From positions 64,872,368 to 64,936,367 of the forward strand of contig NC_058337.1 of the NCBI RefSeq assembly GCF_905475395.1: DNA of 64,000 nucleotides. Reading direction: 5' to 3'. Below the pieces are notes generated by a model. The model made no database searches. It was given only the letters and a program-made list of their open reading frames with translations, and had not been told where the DNA came from. Origin of the DNA: Chrysoperla carnea. Its lineage: Eukaryota; Arthropoda; Insecta; Neuroptera; Chrysopidae. Below are positions 41,374 through 53,907 of this stretch, in pieces. Both the position numbers and the translations under genes were made by a program. The first letter of the stretch is position 1. Every line of letters begins with the position of its first letter.

Positions 41374-41852
41374 CTAGCTGAATACACGCCCGCTTCACTG
41401 GATTTCAATGTAAAAACCACCGCTTTATAGCCTAAAAACCTCCACCACTCTTGATCTCACTTATCCTACTTCGATAACACTCGAAGGGATTGTTTTATAC
41501 AGCTAAAATATATGCAAAGTTTTCAATTTTGTTTAAAAAAAGTCATAATTCACTGAGCATATCAGAAAAGATGGCCATGAATTGTTTTACATTTACTATT
41601 TTAAATTTTTACAGAAATCTTTAATTTATGATTCAAAATGATGGTCATAGATGGAGCAGTAATATGTCAGATTGAATTTAATTATATTCGTTTTTTTTTT
41701 TTTAATATAACTTTATAAATTATTGCTCATGTTTTGTTATTCTGATGTTATGAGCTATATTGTTGTACCGTTTCATTCAAATCCATTCGGTAGTTTTAGC
41801 GTGAAAGCAAACAAGCAAACATCATCACATTCACATTTATAATATATAGGGA
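41374..41852 (-). mobile_element. Helitron-like element, copy 3
   Basis: Read on the minus strand it starts TCCCTATATATTATAAATGTG at 41852 and ends GAAGCGGGCGTGTATTCAG followed by CTAG at 41374. It is a full-length relative of the copies at 19471 and 45559. Confidence 0.6.
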
Positions 41853-44800
41853 TATGTATTTATTGTGAAAATAATATAAAAGGAAAGTTATTGGATAGCG
41901 TAAATTGAAATTAAAATTTTAACCTTATTGAAATTTCAACATAAATAATAACTTGCAAATTCATTGAGTTAAAATAAAAGAATTCACAATCAATTTCATA
42001 GAATTAAAAAACTCTTAGTGATTCACCATTAAAACACAGTTTAGACGTGATAAATTAGAATGATAATGCATGTCTACTTTATTGTTCAATTAACATAATA
42101 TAAGAGGAATACGAGGTTTTTATAAGAAATTGACAATAATTATTTATCCATATAATAATATAAAATAATCAACAGATGTCTGAAAATTATACAATTAAAA
42201 TTGATGATGTTAATTATAATAATATATAGTAGCAACAACAAAAAAAAAATTAAATTGCGGTAAAATGTTTAATTATGTTCATGGCGCGTGGCATTTTATT
42301 TAATTGTTTTATTTGCGAGCAATTGCATGTGCAAACAACTGTAAAAACTACACCACCATCTTTATTTACCACACAATATAAAAATTTTAATTTCAAGATT
42401 AAACTTTTTTATGTAAATGTTTTCTAATTGATTCAAAAATGTATTGGTGACAAAATTATGAAATTATAATACCAATATAATATATGGTTTCTACAATATC
42501 AATTTATTAGGGTTTTGTATATAATGTGAGTACTAACCGACCTTTAAAGCAAGACCTCTCCAACGTTTTAAGCATTAAGGATGTTAGAGAATTGAAACAA
42601 ACTTTTACAATGTTTTTTATTTGAGGAGATTTTATTTTACGAACTAATTATTCAAAAAATAACAGATGTTAGTATTTTCAATTTTTGAATCTTTAAGACC
42701 CTGTTGAGAAATAAATTTGTAAATACATAAAATATATAAAAAATCATGTAATAGTTACAAAACTATAAAAAATATTATTCAAATTTAGATTGGCATTACT
42801 GTGGTCTGTATTATGTATGCATTTTATTAAAATATATCCTCTTCAGGACTAAGTACTAATAAAAATATATAGCTAAATTTTGTTATATAAAGTAATTAGC
42901 TAGGCCGGTTTCGATTAAGAATCAAAATAAAATAAATAAATGAACAATAAGAAATAAAACAAAAATGATACAACGCACTGTAACAAATAAAATTGATTAA
43001 TTTTACCTGAAACAGAAAATGTTGTAGGTATATTATAATTTTTTTATTTTATTTTTTATTGCTCATTTTATATATCTTATATTGGTTTTTATTTACTCTT
43101 ATTTTAGTTTTAAGAGTTTAATGCTACAGAAGAGTATTGCCAAAGTAATCGATGCCTGTCTATCTTATAAATTTTTTTGATAAATTTAGTTAAATATTTT
43201 ATTTTGGGTCCTGAAGGAATAAAAATTTAACAAAATGAATATTACACCAACATGTTTCAATTCTAGAAAATAGTTTTGATACCAACTTTTACACTTTCCT
43301 TGTACCTCCTTTCTGCAAAAAAAGAAAAATATTTATTAAAATTAAATATTTTTTTAACGTTTACTGATCGGTAGAACCAAGATTCTATACAAATTAATAA
43401 TTATCCGCTAATCAAGAAACCAATACTTTTATATCGTTGTATCTATACTATATAAATCTTTCTGCAAGTTATCCAGAAATCCACCAAAAAATAAAAAACA
43501 ACGGGAAAAAAAATTTACATCCCAGCACAACTATGGTGACGGGGTTGGGAATTTATATAATTTAAATTATAAAAAATGGATTATTAAAAACTTAAGAAAC
43601 GAGGGGTGCTTTAAGTTTTACTCTTTACTATCCCTGAGGGGTGGACTGGAATGAATGTATTGAATGAATACTGAAATAATTTTATCAAAAATTCTAAAGT
43701 AACATAACAGACCATGATGATCCCTTAATAGGAGGAAATTTCTATGCTCTTTTTTATCTTTTATTTGGAAGATTGGTAAAGTCAAGTTCCTTAATAAAGA
43801 AAAATGAAGTTTTAACCTATGGCTTGAGTCTCAAATTTGAGGGAATTCACAATATTTTTTTGCTTAACGTTTATGCTTTGATGAACAAAATATCTACAAT
43901 CGAGGGACAGAAAGCTTGCAACTGTTGAAAGAGTTCAACAATCGTTTCGAAAAATCATGAAATTTCACATCATCTTAGAACTCTTACGGTAGTTAGCCTC
44001 TTACTTATTTGTTTTCAATGACAATGGTTTTCTTTTAACAAAAACGCTAGGTAAAAATACATCCACAAAATATACAAATCGTAACAAAATATTAAAACAA
44101 AAACATATTCCACAAATCCAACATTCGAAACACATTTGAAACTTTTTTATTAAATTAAATTTTTTTTATTAAATACCGTTTCAATGTTCCAAGTGACAGA
44201 CAAAAAGAGTCGTCATATAAATTTTGCTTCATTATGGGCTTACGGTTTTTAATGAATACTTATACAGCAAGAATATTAATTAAAGCTACTTGATTAGCTA
44301 CACCCCAATTCCAATTTTATTAGAAAATTTCCATTCCATATTCATTTCTCCAACAAACAAACCACAATAAGCCTTAAGCCATACTTAGATTGATACACGT
44401 AATTTACGCAACATAAATGATTACTGAGTAAATAACAAACATATGATGATTTAAATTGAAATAAATAAGATTAAAAATTTATGAGAATTGAATACACTTA
44501 AAAATAATTTAGATAAACAATTATATTATTATTATGTTATAATGTTACGATGATGATATTTGAAAAGTGAATTTGTTCTGCTCTTAATATGGAGAAAAGT
44601 TGTAACAGTTATTAATAGTGGACAGGTCGAATATATATGTTTGTAGGTATGTGAGCACTACTATACGGAGACGGACACTATGAAGTAATCATGATAATAT
44701 CACGATGTTGATGATAATGATGAATAATTATGTAAAAGAAGATGTTCTTCGTATTCTTAAAAAAGGTGTTTTTTGTATATTTTAATAAAAAATTAATGTT

Positions 44801-45189
44801 ACTCTGGTAGACAAATTTACTACATATTTACAACAGAGTGCTATATTTAGTCTCAGTTTCCAAGTCATCGTGTATTTGTTTCGAGTACTTAGATGCTCAT
44901 TTGGAGAATAGGTGGATTCACACTGAACTTTCCATTAAACAAGTGCACTTAATGAATAAGTACACTGATGGTCTGTTTGGAAGTTTGGATAAGCTTATTA
45001 TTTGATCTTAATCTTTAGATTAGTTTCGATAGCGGAAGCAAAGTTAAATAGATTATTTAGACAAGTTACGATTGCAGTTTAGTTTACAAAATTTAGAAAA
45101 ATATTTTTATTGTGGGTCCTAAATGAGAAATATTTTAACAAACTGAAGTTTTAAGCAAAGAAATACTTTTTAGCCTCCAAACTAAACAA
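41853..45189. other. No gene seen
   Basis: AT-rich non-coding sequence without clear repeats. Confidence 0.5.
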
Positions 45190-45470
45190 ATAAAATTACA
45201 AAATTTAAAAAACTCCCAACAAAATTTTTGTGGTACGGAAGCAAACTCTCACTTGAAACAGCTAAGGACACTCCCCGTTAAATTAACTTTAAAACGAAAC
45301 CAAAAAAATTAAAATCGGTTCATCCGTTTAGATTAGATTTACGATGCCACAGACAGACACAAACACATAGTGGGAAAACTTATAAAACCCTTTTTTTTAG
45401 TTCGGCGGTTCCGTACAGGAAAAAACTAAAAAATTGGCGATCATTTTCAAAATCGATTCAGTTTGAAAAA
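45190..45470 (-). repeat. Dispersed repeat family B, copy 3
   Basis: On the minus strand it has TATAAGTTTTCCCACTATGT, GTCTGTCTGTGGCATCG, GAACCGATTTTAATTTTTTT and GGGGAGTGTCCTTAGCTGTT. It lies about 90 bp before Helitron-like copy 4. Confidence 0.7.
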
Positions 45471-45558
45471 GGCATAACATATAATTTTAACATATAAATA
45501 ATTACTATGGAAATGAATGGTCAAATAAACCTGACTCAATTCATTTTGAATATTGAAA

Positions 45559-46030
45559 TCTCTATCTCTATATTATAATAAATGCGAAAGTAAGCATGTT
45601 TGTTTGTTTCGCTTTCGCGGTAAAACTAGCGAATGGTTTTGAATGAAACTGTACAGCAATATAGATTATACTTCAGAATAACACATGAGATATAATTCAT
45701 AAAGATATATTAATAAAAAAAAATTATAAATTAATTTAATTTGACATTACCATAAATTACAAATTTCTGTAAAAGTAGTCATTTGACATTACCATAAATT
45801 ACAGATTTCTGTTAAAATAATCAATATCAAATATTTCACGGCTATCAGCTGACATACTCAATGAATAATAACGACTATTATAAATTTAAAAAAATAGAAA
45901 ACCATACATATATTTAACCTGTGCTAAACAATTCTTGCCATTATTTCGAGTGTTATAGAAAAAGGATAAGCGAGAGCAATCTTTATCAATCTATACTTTT
46001 AAACCCAGCGGGTGGGTATCACTCTATTAG
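45559..46030 (+). mobile_element. Helitron-like element, copy 4, with internal tandem duplication
   Basis: It starts TCTCTAT near 45559, contains ATAAATGCGAAAGTAAGCAT, and ends CCCAGCGGGTGGGTATCACT. A block beginning ATTTGACATTACCATAAATT is present twice, near 45738 and at 45781, so this copy is longer than copy 1. Confidence 0.6.
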
Positions 46031-46189
46031 GTAATTCAAAACAATAATTGAAAAGAATAAAATCAACTCAAATATTTAAATTTAAATTAAAATATTTCCA
46101 AAAATTTGTCCCAAAAAATGATAGCTCTCTTCCTAGTATCCTTTTCATCTCATCTGAAGTCCTTGACCATCACTTTGATATTGATTTAA

Positions 46190-46384
46190 GAAGGAGTGTT
46201 ATAAGTTTAAAGGGTTTATCTGTACGTCTGTGCGTTTCTCAGTGGCATCGTTGCCCCTAAACGGTCGAACCGATTAGATTGAAGACATTTTATAGCTAAT
46301 TTTCCATAAAAATGGGTTTACAGGGAATAAATCGCATTTATCAGGAGTTTTTTAAATTTTGTAAATTTCACTTGTGGTTGTTGA
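46190..46384 (+). repeat. Dispersed repeat family B, copy 4
   Basis: GGAGTGTTATAAGTTTAAAG, CAGTGGCATCGTTGCCCCTA, AACGGTCGAACCGATTAGAT and a TTTGTAAATTTCACTTGTGG end. The middle is shortened. It ends about 290 bp before the TATA box of cuticle gene 1. Confidence 0.65.
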
Positions 46385-46673
46385 GTTGCATGTAAGTCTA
46401 TCAGAGTACGTACTTTACCATACTGTACTGTATGTAATGTGTAATATTAACTGCACATAATCATATATACATTTCATTACAATTATTATTATTATGAGGA
46501 TATAAGATGATGTTTTGTTTTAATCCCCTTCTCTATATGATGAGACTTCTTTCTTTTACTCTCGTTAATCATTTTGTATGTATGTATGTGTGTTTTATGC
46601 AGAAAAATGTACCTATATTATGGTTTAAGTATATAAGGTAAAAATAGGTGAGATGATCTCAATTCAAAAATGG

Positions 46674-46710
46674 TATATAAATAAGGGTACATCTTCATTT
46701 GAAATCAGTA
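46674..46710 (+). promoter_or_regulatory. Core promoter of cuticle gene 1 (TATA box plus initiator)
   Basis: A TATATAAATA box starts at 46674, and a TCAGT arthropod initiator has its A at 46707. The 33-bp spacing is what insect TATA/Inr promoters use. The predicted 5' UTR is about 165 nt to the ATG at 46872. Gene 2 shows the same box-to-initiator spacing, which supports both calls. Confidence 0.75.
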
Positions 46711-46871
46711 CATCATCTTTTAGTACTTAAGTCAATACACATAAGTTCATTTAGTGAATGGTTTAAAAATTTTTGAAAAAGAAAATTTTTTATTTAGTTC
46801 ATGAAAATATAACATTTTCAAAATTACTTTTAGTTTTTTTTTTTAAGATAGTAATTAGGAATTTCGTCATT

Positions 46872-49800
46872 ATGAAAGTGGTAAGTTTAATTTTTTGTTG
46901 ATTAAATGTCGAAAAGTGAAAATTTATCTTAACTATATGTGATCGATTGTTACTTCGTGAAAATTAATAATTTTCAATTAAAAAAATTAAAATAATCTAT
47001 TGTGGTGAAAAAAATCATTTATTGAATCTCAATTTTAAAAAAATTACGTCTTAATTTTAAAACTTAAAAAAAAAATTAATTTATGACAATATTTTAGTTT
47101 CAAATTTATGGATTTTTATACTTTTCAGCCAAAATTTTATTCCGTTTGGTCATAGACAACGTAGAATTATATAATGTATAGTCACTTACTATGATCACAT
47201 AAAATAACAAAAATGTCAATGACCGATATTTCTCTTGAAATAAGACTTTTAGTGGAAACAGAAATTAATTTCAGACAGAGAAAAATTTTTATCCTGATCT
47301 TTCTAGATATTTGAAATGTATTTTAAAGAGTGGCTCAAATTTGGAATTAAAATCTTATAAATCAACATAATTGTCTAGACTTTTAATATTTGATAGTTAT
47401 ATTAAATCTAAGAAATTGCATAATATTTATCTTAAAATAATTTTTATTAAATTAAATATTTTTGTTTGTTCTACATTTTTTTCGTTAATCATAATTAATT
47501 TTTTATTAAATTAACTTTAAATTATTAAAAAAATTTATTATTTTGATAATTTGGGTTGCTTTTTTTGTAAATTTTTATTTCGTTATTTTCAGTTATTTTG
47601 GCTAATTTTAAATATTTTACCTCTTGCTTTTTCACTAAACGAAATTGTTCAACTAGACGCAATTTATTCTTTTAGACGGCTGACTATTTTTTTTATCTGC
47701 TTAAGATCCTATTTTATTTTGTTTTCTAATTGTTATATAAACACCGAAAATTTAAATAGTTAATTTAAAGATATATTTCCATTTCCATATATTCCCATTA
47801 CTAGCTCGACCCGTGAGTAATTACACTCCCATAGTTACTGTATGGCTACCCGGTACCCGTGGCTAAAAACAACTTTCGTAGAAAAGTGTTGAAAAAAAAG
47901 TTCTTAAATTTATATTAGGAGATCATGTATTAAAAATAGTACCTAATTTTATATGTCTTGAGTGTTAGGAGAATATCTGTAAAAATATAAATTTATTATT
48001 TAAATTTATGATATTTTTTCGTTCAAATAAGTTGCTTAGCGTGTTTTTCCTATGCGGTACATTTTTCGTCAAACCTAGATAATCAGCTTGAAAATGAGGG
48101 GTGAATCATGAAATTTAATAAAGGAATAAGGAAGATAAGGGTAGAAAATATTTTGCTTGAGTAATAATATACATATACCTCCTACACTTCCAATTCCGAA
48201 TGGTAAGGAGATTATACTAAATAAAAAAGTATACATTTTTTGAAATATAAAATGATCAGAACTGAATCTTAAAATTTCGTTTATAACTAGTTTTTCTGTT
48301 AACTCTTGTTGGAATCTAGGTATTGGATTATTCTAACATTTTGTTATTTAAGATTTCCTTAAAATTATTAGAAATTATATACAAATGATGTTAAAATCTA
48401 CAAATAGATTTTTTAATTCAATTTCTATTGAATCTATTTGATTTTCGAAAAATTAGCTTTTTATACCGCCCAACTTTCGAAGTGTTCTTTGTTGCTTATG
48501 AGTTACTAGCTCATAATGAACGTTAAATGAACCTGGTGGTTTAAGTCAAATTTATGATCTTTTTAAGATACCTCCCATTTAGCCCAATAATTTTGGTAGC
48601 ACTAATTTTTATTTCATTTAATAGTTGGATTGCTATTTTCCGAATGAAACACTTTTGATGGCCGATATACAGATAATCCTTTGCCAAATCTTCAAATGAA
48701 TATATTTTATTACTTTTTGTTCTTTTTAATATCGTTAAATATGGCTTTTTGTATAAAGGATGTCTTCTAATGCTCGCATTGATACAGTACAGTGATATAA
48801 AGAAAGTGTAAACAAACAATTTGTCCAGAAGCTTTTAACCCGATGTACCTTTCACCTGATAATAATTCATGTTAATTAATTTCACCATCTTAGACCAATA
48901 ATTTCCATAGTACCTAAATGTAGTTGCACCTGTTGCCATTGAAATTTTGCATAAAAACGGAGACGTAGCTACATAATGAGCCACTTATTATGATGCTCTT
49001 AATAATGATTCTAAATGATACAGCTGCAGCAGTTTTGGTAACAAATTTATTTTATTGTGCACTGGGTTCATACAGCGAAAGTGAGCAATATTAAGTGGAG
49101 AGGTAGTACTGACACGTAATAGTTTTTATGTTATACGGGATATATTCATTCGGTCAAATATCAAAACTAACGAATAGATATCATACCGAAATGGATTGAA
49201 ATGCATTCAGAGATGCTCAAAATGAATATTTCCATCTTGTTTTTTAGAGAAAAAAACAGACAGACTTTATCTAAAGGTAGCCCATGTAATAAATACGTTG
49301 AAAACGGCACACCTGATAACAATCATTACATTGTATTTTATCAAAGACTATCTGATTCATGGCATTATTTTGAAATAATGTTATTGATGAACAAAGCTCT
49401 AATGACTTAATAGTAATACCATAAATTATCTAAAACTCATTATTTTACTTTTAATTTCTTAAAAAGTTAAAAATAAAAACTCTTATTATGCGGACTTCAC
49501 AAAACTTCTTTATAATTAAGAAAAAGGTAGCAGCCTTTTGCCTAAGCCCCGAATTTTGTCAAAAGATGAAGAGTACAACTAATGGTTTTCAGGCTATGCG
49601 AGATACATTCATTCATTCTTCAATACATTCAAATTAACGAATAGATATCACGCCAAAATTGATCGAAATATATTGAGGCATACCTACTCAAAATCTGTAT
49701 TTCCATTGAAATTTAAAAACTGTAATTTTTTACCTTAACCAATAACTTCACCTCGTATAACGAAGTAATTCAACAATGAATATTAACAAAACTTATTAGA

Positions 49801-51463
49801 ATTTAACAAAATTTTTTGCTTACAGTTGTTACTAGTGTTTATTGCCACCGTGTGTTCAGCGGCACGTTTAGAAAATAATTATTTGCCACCGCAAGGAGCA
49901 AGTCGAGCGGGTGGTGGTCCTGGAATTGCTCCACCAGTATATGGACCTCCTAGTGCGGGAGGTGGTGGTGGTGGCGGCCGAGGAGGACCAGGAGGGCCAG
50001 GTGGAAATGGAGCTTTAGGTGGTCGAGGAGGAGGAGGTGGTGGCGGTTTTGGTGGTGGTGCCGGTGGAAATGGAGCTCTAGGTGGTCGAGGAGGCGGCGG
50101 TGGTGGCGGTTTTGGTGGTGGTGCGGGAGGTGGTTTTGGAGGAGGAGCGCCTGGTCCACGTAATCCAAATGCTGATATTCCAATTATTTCATATGAAAAT
50201 GAAAACTCCGGTGATGGAAACTACAGATACAGTTATGAAACTGGTAATGGCATCAAAGCTCAAGAACAAGGAACATTGAAAAATGCAGGTGGTCCAGATG
50301 GAGAATCAATTTCCGTACAAGGTTCATATTCGTATACAGATGATCAAGGAAACTTAATAGAAGTTACATATACCGCTGATGAAAATGGTTTCCAACCACA
50401 AGGAGCTCATTTACCAACTCCTCCACCAATTCCAGAAGCTATCTTAAAGTAAGTTTACAAATAACAGAAAAATCAACCGAAGTAACTAATAACACTGAAA
50501 TTCAATTTTTTTTTAAATCATATATATTTTATATAACCTTAGAAGGAGAAAATTTTGTACGTTAAATCTAGACATGGAGCTACAATCTTCTCTATTAGTC
50601 TTAATTCCCGTCATCATATTAGTCTTTTTCCTAAACTGTCGAACAACTTTCTTCTAAACAAAAATTCTTGAAGTGGGTCACTTCTTATACAGCTCATCTG
50701 AAAAAATTTAATTCATAAAGTCACACAGGAATTTTCTGTATTCCTGTTATATCAATGACATCATACGCTGGATATTTATTATATAAACTAACGCTAATTT
50801 ATGTTCATGGGGATCCCAAGAGGACGGTAAGTAAGTTCCGATGCCTTCCCTTGGTCTTTGATTGATCATTGATTTTGTTGGCTAAGTCTGTATTTATGGC
50901 AAATTAATAATAATGGTTAGCACTAGTTTACTGTGTTGGCTTGTAATAGTATCCTCATGTATACCGGAATTTTTTTTCAAGGTATTCAAATTTTCGAAAA
51001 AATTTGTTTCTATATTATCCGATGTCGTACTTATTTAACACATGTTATAATTCCGTAGCATGTGGATTTTAAAATCTAAGCGCTGAAAGAATATAACTTT
51101 CATGTTATTAAGGATGTTTTACTACGATTAACTCTTTAATCATAGTATTATAGAAATTTAGGCTTTAACTACGAATAATTTAATTTTAGATCACTTCAAC
51201 AAAATGCTGCGGAAGAAGCAGCTGGAGGTGGCCAAGGAGGCGGTTATGGTGGTGGTGCTGGTGGCGGACAAGGAGGAGGATACGGTGGTGGTGCACCAAG
51301 TGGTCCAAGTGGACGAGGTGGATATCCATCGGGTCCTTCAGGTCCATCTCCTTCATACGGAGCTCCAGGTGGTGGAGCCCCAGGAGGCGGATTCCGAGCA
51401 CCTGGTCAAGGACCATCCAGACCCTCGTTCTCTCCACAAACTGGTTACAATTACAGAAAATAA
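46872..51463 (+). CDS. Cuticle gene 1: glycine-rich RR-1 (CPR) cuticular protein, endocuticle ABD-4-like, three exons
   Basis: This is a secreted structural protein of the chitinous exoskeleton. Exon 1 is 46872-46880 (ATG AAA GTG, then GTAAGT). Intron 1 is 46881-49825. Exon 2 is 49826-50448 and follows a TTGCTTACAG acceptor. Intron 2 is 50449-51189 (phase 2, GTAAGT...TTTTAG). Exon 3 is 51190-51463. The joined protein is about 301 residues. Residues 1 to about 17 form a signal peptide (Met-Lys-Val, then a hydrophobic run ending Cys-Ser-Ala). A YLPP motif follows, then a Gly-rich stretch to about residue 115 containing a perfect 21-residue tandem duplication (50000-50125). The RR-1 chitin-binding domain covers about 133-200 and ends in [16 protein letters not shown]. 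Exon 3 adds [16 protein letters not shown] repeats and a C-terminal [12 protein letters not shown]. The exon 2 frame continues three codons to an in-frame TAA, but the GTAAGT donor and the matching exon 3 show that splicing removes it. AATAAA lies at 51585. The exact tissue and stage cannot be read from the sequence. Confidence 0.93.
46881..49825 (+). other. Intron 1 of cuticle gene 1 (2,945 bp)
   Basis: It begins GTAAGT and ends TTGCTTACAG. It holds AT-rich non-coding DNA, the start of a possible dispersed element near 47802 (CTAGCTCGACCCG), an unrecognised 92-codon minus-strand open frame (48541-48819), and a diverged direct repeat (about 49120-49245 and 49590-49705). A very long first intron after a tiny coding exon is typical of insect cuticle genes. 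Confidence 0.8.
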
Positions 51464-51584
51464 ACATTATATTAAGTGATCATAAAAAAAGCTTTTTCGA
51501 AAAATCGCTGTAACGATTATTATTATTTTGTAAATAATTAATTTAATTTTTCTCATCGTGATTTCTTAAATATTTCATTATTCT

Positions 51585-51590
51585 AATAAA
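51585..51590 (+). terminator. Polyadenylation signal of cuticle gene 1
   Basis: A canonical AATAAA lies 122 bp after the stop codon at 51461-51463 and is followed by T-rich sequence. Confidence 0.65.
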
Positions 51591-53907
51591 AAAACTCTTC
51601 TTTTTCTGTTTTTTTAATGCACTAGTTATTTACTTTAGTTTTTGCACTTTTTTATTTACTAATTTTTTGTTAATTTCATGTGACACCATTTTTATTTAAG
51701 AAATTTACTTTTATTTTCTTTTTTGTTTTATGTTTCGTCTTAACTTGTTTTTAGTGAATTATGAAATATTTAATTGTTCTAAAAAATGATAATTTAAAAA
51801 AAGTAGGTAGTAAGCTTTTTTTATAACACTCTGACTGCCATTTTGTTCAAGGACGATGATTTGTATATGATGATATTTTGATGACTCTCTCCAAAACGCT
51901 TAATGATTTGGAGAACGTGATATTAATACTGGGTCTATATAAATTTTTTTTATTGAAGTGCAATTTAATATTATATGAAAAAAATATTATTTTTTTAGGT
52001 ATAAGTTTCATCCAACTTTATTTTATATTTATTCCATTTATAATTTTTACGTATGAGCTAGAATTTTTTTTCATATTTCTTTGCATGTGATGCATCTTTT
52101 CTTATATAGTATATTTCATATAACTTGAACAGGATATTAAATCGAAAGTTCATCATAATATTTGCGAACTATGAAGTAAACTATTTAAATTGACTTATAT
52201 GTAAAAAAAATTATAATGTATCGTTATTTTAAAAAACAAGAAAAAATAAATATATTTTAACGATAGTTTTATTATTATTATTAATTTATTTTTAGAGTTC
52301 CATTATGCGGTGAAAAAATAAATCCCTGTAGGATCACTTTTGTGTCTGTCTGTATGTCTGTTTAACGACAAACAAGCTACATAACTACACACTGCTTGAC
52401 GTCCCAATCATTAAATATAGCTAATTCAACAAATTTTGAATTAAGGACACTTCTTTGCCCTTAATTCGAATCACACACAAATGTCGCACCTTCTAGTGTT
52501 CAATTAAAAGGGGCTGTAGAAGTGCATATATCTTTAAATAACAAATCTATACAAATTTTCAAATTTCTAGTTCTATTTGGAGGGAATGCAGAATTGGGTA
52601 AACCCGAAAAAAGGTTTTTTTTTAAATTCCTCAAGTGTTCTGAAGTCAGTCCTCTGCTAAACATCCCAACATACTAAATTTTATCTTATAGTGGAGGTCA
52701 TTGTGAATGCCAAAGTGTATCGGGGCGAAGGAACTACATCTACTAAGTCAGCCATTTTGAACACTTCAATTGAAAGTTTCTTCAACGAATGGTTTCTGTG
52801 GAAAATTTCTGAAATGAAAATGGTGGCTATTTGAAAGTGGAAGCGCATATTAGTCCTTGAATTGTAAGATCGTTTAAAAATCCCCTCATGCACTGAACTG
52901 ATAAAAGAGAGGAAAAATGGGAAAGCTATTCTATGGAAAATAACAAAGCTAAATTCATGGTAATAGTAAGAGAAAGAGAAACATTTCAAATAATATTTGT
53001 ATACAAATACAAATGTTATTTGAAATGAACAGTATTTTGTTGGAAAATACATTTTCCAACAAAAACACAAAAACAATTTTTGTTGGAAAGATTTGTTGCA
53101 GGTTTATTAGATTCAGTAGAAATCGAATCGAAAAACTAATATCGATGAATGTTTGCATTCGATTTCCACCGAAATTATTGACGAAAAAATGTTACCAAAG
53201 TTGTTTGTTATTTTATAAAAAATATCTTTCTTACTTAAAATTTTCCTCCACTTTTTATCAATTCAGAGCAAGAGTTGAGTTTTAAATGGCCTTCCAGTTC
53301 TTTACTGTTTCTTTGACCCCTCCAGACACAGATATGCCCAAATCCTAATAAATAGAGTTCCACGTGTTATGAATCAGAAATATCCCCGTTGACCTTGTGT
53401 AAAGTATAAATTGAATCTAAAAAAATCAACTTAAAATCTGACAGGTCTGTAAGAACAATAAAATATTACCTACACATGTTCAAAAGGGATTGAATATTTA
53501 TTTTTCTATTTATTTTGTTAATGTTCTATGAATCTATGCCATGTGATGAACATTATTGTTTGAAAAAAAAAATAAATAGTGATCTGGACTCTGGATGTAC
53601 CAATACTTCATTTTGGTTTTAGTACAGGGCTGTCAATCAATTAATTTATTCGTGAAATTTCTACTGGTGCCATTTAATTTTTCGAATGATTTTGACTCTC
53701 TTCCGACTTTTTATGGGACGGAGAGCTAGTAGATAGTTTAGTAGAATTATTCTACGAAATGGTAATAAATAGCTCATCCAGTTTACTAACTTATTTTCAA
53801 TTTATTTAGGTTCTACGTTTAATACATAATTTGATGTTTGTCTTAGATTAGTCAATAATGTGTAAATCGTAAGCCACATCGATTTCCCCAAAAAACTCCT
53901 CCGATTT
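51591..53907. other. No gene seen apart from the hairpins at 52983
   Basis: AT-rich 3' flank of gene 1. A 131-codon minus-strand frame (52681-53076) overlaps the hairpins, has no recognised domain, and is judged spurious. Confidence 0.5.
52983..53064. repeat. Two adjacent perfect or near-perfect hairpins
   Basis: The 44-bp palindrome at 52983-53026 (ATTTCAAATAAT...ATTTGAAAT) has one mismatch. A second hairpin at 53035-53064 has a perfect 13-bp stem (TTTTGTTGGAAAA) with a TACA loop. They may be the core of a MITE. Confidence 0.6.

Noticed and set aside
49950..50183. 77-codon minus-strand His/Leu-rich frame
   Set aside because: It is the antisense shadow of the Gly-rich exon 2 of cuticle gene 1.
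50450..50452. In-frame TAA ending exon 2 as the true stop of gene 1
   Set aside because: The TAA is part of a GTAAGT donor, and a collinear exon 3 with matching phase exists in all three genes.
51186..51479. Plus- and minus-strand frames of about 92 codons over exon 3 of gene 1
   Set aside because: They are out-of-frame shadows; the true frame is set by the phase-2 junction with exon 2 and gives the Gly/Tyr repeats.
52681..53076. 131-codon minus-strand frame
   Set aside because: It overlaps two hairpins, is Phe/Tyr-rich as expected from AT-rich DNA, and shows no family motif.
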